Shown here piece by piece: positions 5,542-8,925 of a stretch of DNA of 8,925 nucleotides (position 1 is its first letter; the number at the start of each line of letters is the position of its first letter). A program made the translations under genes and the position numbers. Source of the DNA: Nonomuraea sp. (GTDB taxonomy: Bacteria > Actinomycetota > Actinomycetes > Streptosporangiales > Streptosporangiaceae); assembly GCA_013362835.1 (NCBI GenBank), contig JABFVJ010000195.1:1-8925 (forward strand), written 5' to 3'. The notes beneath the pieces were generated by a model. That model did not search any database, had not been told where the DNA came from, and saw nothing but the letters and a program-made list of their open reading frames with translations.

Positions 5542-7650
5542 TTGAGCACCGAACTCGTGCCAGCCCTTGAATGGACCGACCTCGACAAGCAGGCGGTCGA
5601 CGTCGTCCGGGCACTGGCGATGGACGCAGTGGAGAAGGCGGGCTCGGGTCACCCCGGCACCGCCATGAGCCTGGCCCCCGCCGCATACCTGCTGTTCCAG
5701 CGTGTGATGCGTCACGACCCGACCGACCCGACGTGGCTCGGGCGCGACCGGTTCGTGCTGTCGTGCGGCCACAGCAGCCTGACCCTCTACATCCAGCTCT
5801 ACCTGTCCGGCTACGGCCTGACGCTGGACGACCTGAGGCGGCTGCGCCAGTGGGACAGCCTCACCCCGGGCCACCCGGAGCACGGCCACACGGCCGGCGT
5901 TGAGACCACCACCGGCCCGCTCGGCCAGGGCCTCGGCAACGCGGTCGGCATGGCGATGGCGGCCCGCCGCGAGCGCGGTCTGTTCGACCCCGACGCCGAG
6001 CAGGGCGCCTCGCCGTTCGACCACTTCATCTGGTGCTTCGTCAGCGACGGCGACATCGAGGAGGGCATCAGCCACGAGGCCAGCGCCCTGGCCGGCCACC
6101 AGAAGCTGGGCAACCTCGTGGTCGTCTACGACGACAACCACATCTCCATCGAGGACGACACGCTGATCGCCAAGTCCGAGGACGTGGTCGCGCGCTACGA
6201 GGCCTACGGCTGGCACACCGAGAGCGTCGACTGGACCGTCACCGGCGAGTACGTCGAGGACGTCCAGGCGCTCTACGACGCCCTTGAGGCGGCCAGGGCC
6301 GAGACCGACAGGCCGTCGTTCATCCGCCTGCGCACGATCATCGGCTGGCCGGCCCCCAACAAGCAGAACACCGGCAAGATCCACGGCTCGGCCCTGGGCG
6401 AGGCCGAGGTCGCCGCCACCAAGGAAGTGCTGGGCATGGACCCGGCCAAGACCTTCGACGTGCCGGCCGACGTGCTCCACCACGCCCGCGAGGTGGTCCA
6501 GCGCGGCCGCGCCGAGCGCGCCGAGTGGGACAAGCGCTACGCCGAATGGCGCCTGGCCAACACCGAGCGCGCGGCCGAGCTCGACCGCATCTCCCACCAC
6601 GAGCTGCCCGCGGGCTGGGCCGCGGCGCTGCCCGAGTTCGAGACCGGCTCCTCGATGGCCACCCGCAAGGCGAGCGGCGAGGTGCTGAGCGCGCTCGCGC
6701 CGGTGCTGCCCGAGCTGTGGGGCGGCTCGGCCGACCTCGCCGAGTCCAACAACACCACGATGAAGGGCGTGCCGTCCTTCATCCCCGAGGAGTACCAGAC
6801 CAAGGACTTCCCCGGTAACCGCTACGGCCGCACGCTGCACTTCGGCATCCGCGAGCACGCCATGGGCGCCATTCTCAACGGCATCGCGCTGCACGGCGGC
6901 ACCCGCCCCTACGGCGGCACGTTCCTGGTCTTCTCCGACTACATGCGCCCCGCGGTGCGCCTGGCCGCGCTGATGAAGCTGCCGGTCACGTACGTCTGGA
7001 CCCACGACTCCATCGGCCTCGGCGAGGACGGCCCCACCCACCAGCCGATCGAGCACCTGTGGGCGCTGCGCGCGATCCCCGGCCTCGACGTGGTCCGCCC
7101 GGCCGACGCCAACGAGACCTCCCACGCCTGGAAGACGATCCTGGAGCACACCGACAGGCCCGCCGCCCTGGCCCTGACCAGGCAGAACCTGCCGGTGTTC
7201 GAGGGCACCAGCGCCGACGGCGTGGCCCGCGGCGGCTACGTCCTGCGCGACGCCTCCGACGGCCAGCCCCACGTGATCATCATCGCCACCGGCAGCGAGG
7301 TCGAGATCGCCGTTCACGGCAGGGAGCTGCTGGAGGAGCAGGGCATCCCGACACGGGTGGTGTCGATGCCGTGTGTCGAGTGGTTCAACGGGCAGGACTC
7401 CGCATACCGGCAGACGGTCCTGCCTTCCTCGATCCGGGCCCGGGTCGCGGTCGAGGCGGGAATCGCCCTCGGCTGGCACCAGTTCGTCGGTGAGTGCGGC
7501 GAAGTGGTCAGCCTGGAGCACTTCGGCGCCTCGGCGCCGTACAAGACGCTGTACGAGCAGTTCGGGCTCACGGCGGAGCGCGTGGCGGCGGCCGCCAAGG
7601 CGAGCCTCGCCAAGCTGGGTCAGGACAAGGGCGAGACGACGGGAAACTGA
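5542..7650 (+). CDS. tkt: Transketolase
   Basis: Thiamine-diphosphate enzyme of the non-oxidative pentose phosphate pathway; it moves two-carbon ketol units from xylulose-5-phosphate to ribose-5-phosphate or erythrose-4-phosphate. Cytosolic homodimer; 702 aa, normal for bacteria. Seen: GSGHPG (34-39, H37), CGHSS with H77, TPGHPEHG (108-115), GPLGQG (125-130), the ThDP/metal segment SDGDIEEG (168-175) to N199, H281, SADLAES (396-402), catalytic Glu438 in [21 protein letters not shown] (488-501) with H488 and H500, and LTRQN with R547. Pyrophosphate, pyrimidine and C-terminal domains are all complete. The TTG start is supported by GGAG nine bases upstream. It is the first gene of the operon; tal follows after 7 nt. 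Arginine codons change from almost only CGC/AGG in the middle to CGG at residues 605-634. Confidence 0.97.
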   Translation: MSTELVPALEWTDLDKQAVDVVRALAMDAVEKAGSGHPGTAMSLAPAAYLLFQRVMRHDPTDPTWLGRDRFVLSCGHSSLTLYIQLYLSGYGLTLDDLRRLRQWDSLTPGHPEHGHTAGVETTTGPLGQGLGNAVGMAMAARRERGLFDPDAEQGASPFDHFIWCFVSDGDIEEGISHEASALAGHQKLGNLVVVYDDNHISIEDDTLIAKSEDVVARYEAYGWHTESVDWTVTGEYVEDVQALYDALEAARAETDRPSFIRLRTIIGWPAPNKQNTGKIHGSALGEAEVAATKEVLGMDPAKTFDVPADVLHHAREVVQRGRAERAEWDKRYAEWRLANTERAAELDRISHHELPAGWAAALPEFETGSSMATRKASGEVLSALAPVLPELWGGSADLAESNNTTMKGVPSFIPEEYQTKDFPGNRYGRTLHFGIREHAMGAILNGIALHGGTRPYGGTFLVFSDYMRPAVRLAALMKLPVTYVWTHDSIGLGEDGPTHQPIEHLWALRAIPGLDVVRPADANETSHAWKTILEHTDRPAALALTRQNLPVFEGTSADGVARGGYVLRDASDGQPHVIIIATGSEVEIAVHGRELLEEQGIPTRVVSMPCVEWFNGQDSAYRQTVLPSSIRARVAVEAGIALGWHQFVGECGEVVSLEHFGASAPYKTLYEQFGLTAERVAAAAKASLAKLGQDKGETTGN

Positions 7651-7657
7651 GAAGAAG

Positions 7658-8749
7658 ATGAGCGACAACCTCAACAAGCTGTCCGGCCAGGGCGTGTCCA
7701 TCTGGCTCGACGACATCAGCCGCGAACGGCTGCGCACGGGCAACCTGGAGCAGCTGATCCGCGAGAAGAACGTGGTCGGGGTCACCTCCAACCCGACGAT
7801 CTTCGCCGGCGCGCTGAGCAAGGGCGACGCCTACAACGCCCAGCTCCACGACCTGGCCGTACGCGGCGTCACCGTCGAGGAGGCGGTACGCGCGATCACC
7901 ACGTACGACATCCGCTGGGCCGCCGACGTGCTGCGCCCGGTCTACGACGCCACGAGCGGTGTCGACGGCCGCGTGTCGCTGGAGGTCGACCCGCGCCTCG
8001 CCCGCGAGAGCGAGAAGACCGTGGCCGAGGCCAGGGCGCTGTGGTGGATGGTCGACCGGCCCAACCTGTTCATCAAGATCCCGGCCACTCTCGAGGGCCT
8101 GCCCGCGATCACGCAGGCGCTGTCGGAGGGCATCAGCGTCAACGTCACGCTGATCTTCTCCCTGGAGCGCTACCGCGCGGTCATGGACGCCTGGCTCGCC
8201 GGCCTGGAGGCCGCGCAGGCCAAGGGCCTCGACCTGAGCACGATCGAGTCGGTGGCCTCGTTCTTCGTCAGCCGCGTCGACACCGAGATCGACAAGCGCC
8301 TCGACAAGCTCGGCAAGCCGGAGCTGAAGGGCAAGGCGGGCATCGCCAACGCGCGCCTGGCCTACGCCGCCTACGAGGAGGTCGTCAGCTCCGAGCGCTG
8401 GCAGCGCCTGCGCGCCGCGGGCGCCCGCCCGCAGCGCCCGCTGTGGGCCTCGACCGGCGTGAAGAACCCCGAGTACTCCCCCACCATGTACGTCGACCAG
8501 CTCGTCGCCCCCGGCACCGTCAACACGATGCCGGAGAAGACGCTCGACGCCACCGCCGACCACGCCGAGGTCACCGGCGACACCGTGCGCCCCTTCTACG
8601 AGCAGGCCTGGAACACCATGGCCGCGCTCAAGGACGCCGGCGTCGACTACGACGACGTGGTCAAGGTGCTGGAGGACGAGGGCGTGGACATGTTCGAGGC
8701 CTCCTGGAACGAGCTGCTCGAAAGCGTCACCAAGAACCTGGTGCCATGA
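7658..8749 (+). CDS. tal: Transaldolase
   Basis: Class I aldolase of the non-oxidative pentose phosphate pathway; it moves a dihydroxyacetone unit from sedoheptulose-7-phosphate to glyceraldehyde-3-phosphate and so complements the transketolase encoded upstream. Seen in 363 aa: [12 protein letters not shown] (14-25) with the conserved Asp18, GVTSNPTIF (41-49), the Schiff-base lysine K140 in NLFIKIPAT (136-144), [12 protein letters not shown] (157-168), [15 protein letters not shown] (198-212) and WASTGVKNP (263-271). Length and motifs fit the long actinobacterial/cyanobacterial type of about 365-380 aa. ATG 7658 follows the tkt stop by 7 nt, with only a weak purine-rich site (GAGAAGAAG) in front. 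The 3' end overlaps the next gene by ATGA, so translation is probably coupled across this junction. Confidence 0.97.
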   Translation: MSDNLNKLSGQGVSIWLDDISRERLRTGNLEQLIREKNVVGVTSNPTIFAGALSKGDAYNAQLHDLAVRGVTVEEAVRAITTYDIRWAADVLRPVYDATSGVDGRVSLEVDPRLARESEKTVAEARALWWMVDRPNLFIKIPATLEGLPAITQALSEGISVNVTLIFSLERYRAVMDAWLAGLEAAQAKGLDLSTIESVASFFVSRVDTEIDKRLDKLGKPELKGKAGIANARLAYAAYEEVVSSERWQRLRAAGARPQRPLWASTGVKNPEYSPTMYVDQLVAPGTVNTMPEKTLDATADHAEVTGDTVRPFYEQAWNTMAALKDAGVDYDDVVKVLEDEGVDMFEASWNELLESVTKNLVP

Positions 8750-8925
8750 TCGAGGTGTCCTACCGCGAGGAGGGGGTGGCCGCGGCCGCCTCCTCCGTCG
8801 CGGGGCGCCTCGTCGCCGACGGCGTGCCCGCGCGGCTCGCCGCCGGCGACCCCACGTTGTGGGGTGAGGACGCCGAGGCGGAGGCGGCGGTCAGGCTCGG
8901 CTGGCTGACGCTGCCCCGCTCCTCC
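8746..8925 (+). CDS. pgi: Glucose-6-phosphate isomerase, N-terminal part (cut by window edge)
   Basis: An open frame of 60 codons starts at ATG 8746 within the tal stop (ATGA) and runs off the right edge. It begins [10 protein letters not shown] and contains [19 protein letters not shown] (35-53), which resembles the N-terminus of the actinobacterial isomerases encoded next to tal (for example the tkt-tal-pgi-zwf clusters of streptomycetes). These interconvert glucose-6-phosphate and fructose-6-phosphate. GC3 is very high throughout, as expected for real coding sequence. No active-site residue lies in the visible part, so the assignment rests on N-terminal similarity and gene order. Zwf, OpcA and 6-phosphogluconolactonase genes would be expected to follow, but cannot be seen. 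Confidence 0.8.
   Translation, partial: MIEVSYREEGVAAAASSVAGRLVADGVPARLAAGDPTLWGEDAEAEAAVRLGWLTLPRSS

Noticed and set aside
5422..7821. A 799-codon open frame on the minus strand opposite tkt.
   Set aside because: It is a shadow of tkt: its low-complexity, Val/Ala/Gly/His-rich product has no recognisable domain, and the opposite strand encodes a complete transketolase with all motifs. Long antisense frames are expected when GC3 is very high.
7568..8563. A 331-codon minus-strand open frame opposite tal.
   Set aside because: No domain and a biased composition, while tal is fully explained on the plus strand.
1..8925. CRISPR arrays, tRNA/rRNA genes, insertion sequences or phage-like genes.
   Set aside because: No regularly spaced repeats, cloverleaf-like sequences, transposase motifs or terminal inverted repeats were seen on reading both strands.

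Overview
The window is high-GC DNA with strong G/C preference at third codon positions. It uses TTG and GTG starts, ATGA gene junctions and TANNNT-type -10 elements. Protein sequences and gene order point to an actinomycete, probably of the Streptosporangiales type (Nonomuraea or Streptosporangium relatives). The genus is an inference; no phylogenetic marker gene is present.

Layout. Positions 4-1793 (+) hold ctaA (heme A synthase), followed 23 nt later by a SanA/YdcF-family DUF218 membrane protein. Positions 1769-4285 (-) form a compact three-gene unit transcribed in the order ArsR/SmtB metal sensor, CDF metal-efflux transporter, PrsW-family intramembrane metalloprotease, with all junctions overlapping. 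Positions 4340-5278 (-) encode ctaB (heme O synthase). A 263-nt divergent intergenic region follows. From 5542 (+) the pentose-phosphate operon runs tkt, tal and the first 60 codons of a glucose-6-phosphate isomerase gene, which leaves the window at its right edge.

How it fits together. CtaB farnesylates heme B to heme O and CtaA oxidises heme O to heme A for aa3-type cytochrome c oxidase. Divergent ctaB/tkt is a familiar actinobacterial arrangement. Here a metal-homeostasis cassette and a PrsW protease gene lie between the two heme genes. The ArsR protein carries a complete SmtB/CzrA-type alpha-5 zinc site plus a CadC-like CxC pair, and its probable operator and -10 element sit directly on its own start codon, so zinc- or cadmium-type de-repression of the CDF pump is the likely logic. 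The non-oxidative pentose-phosphate enzymes and the isomerase form a separate housekeeping operon.

All genes belong to known families and I see no undescribed multi-gene system. The points most worth attention are two probable leaderless promoters (arsR and prsW), the PrsW protease in a metal-efflux operon, the dual metal-site ArsR, and a possible CTG start for ctaA. There are no tRNA or rRNA genes, CRISPR arrays or insertion sequences that I can see.
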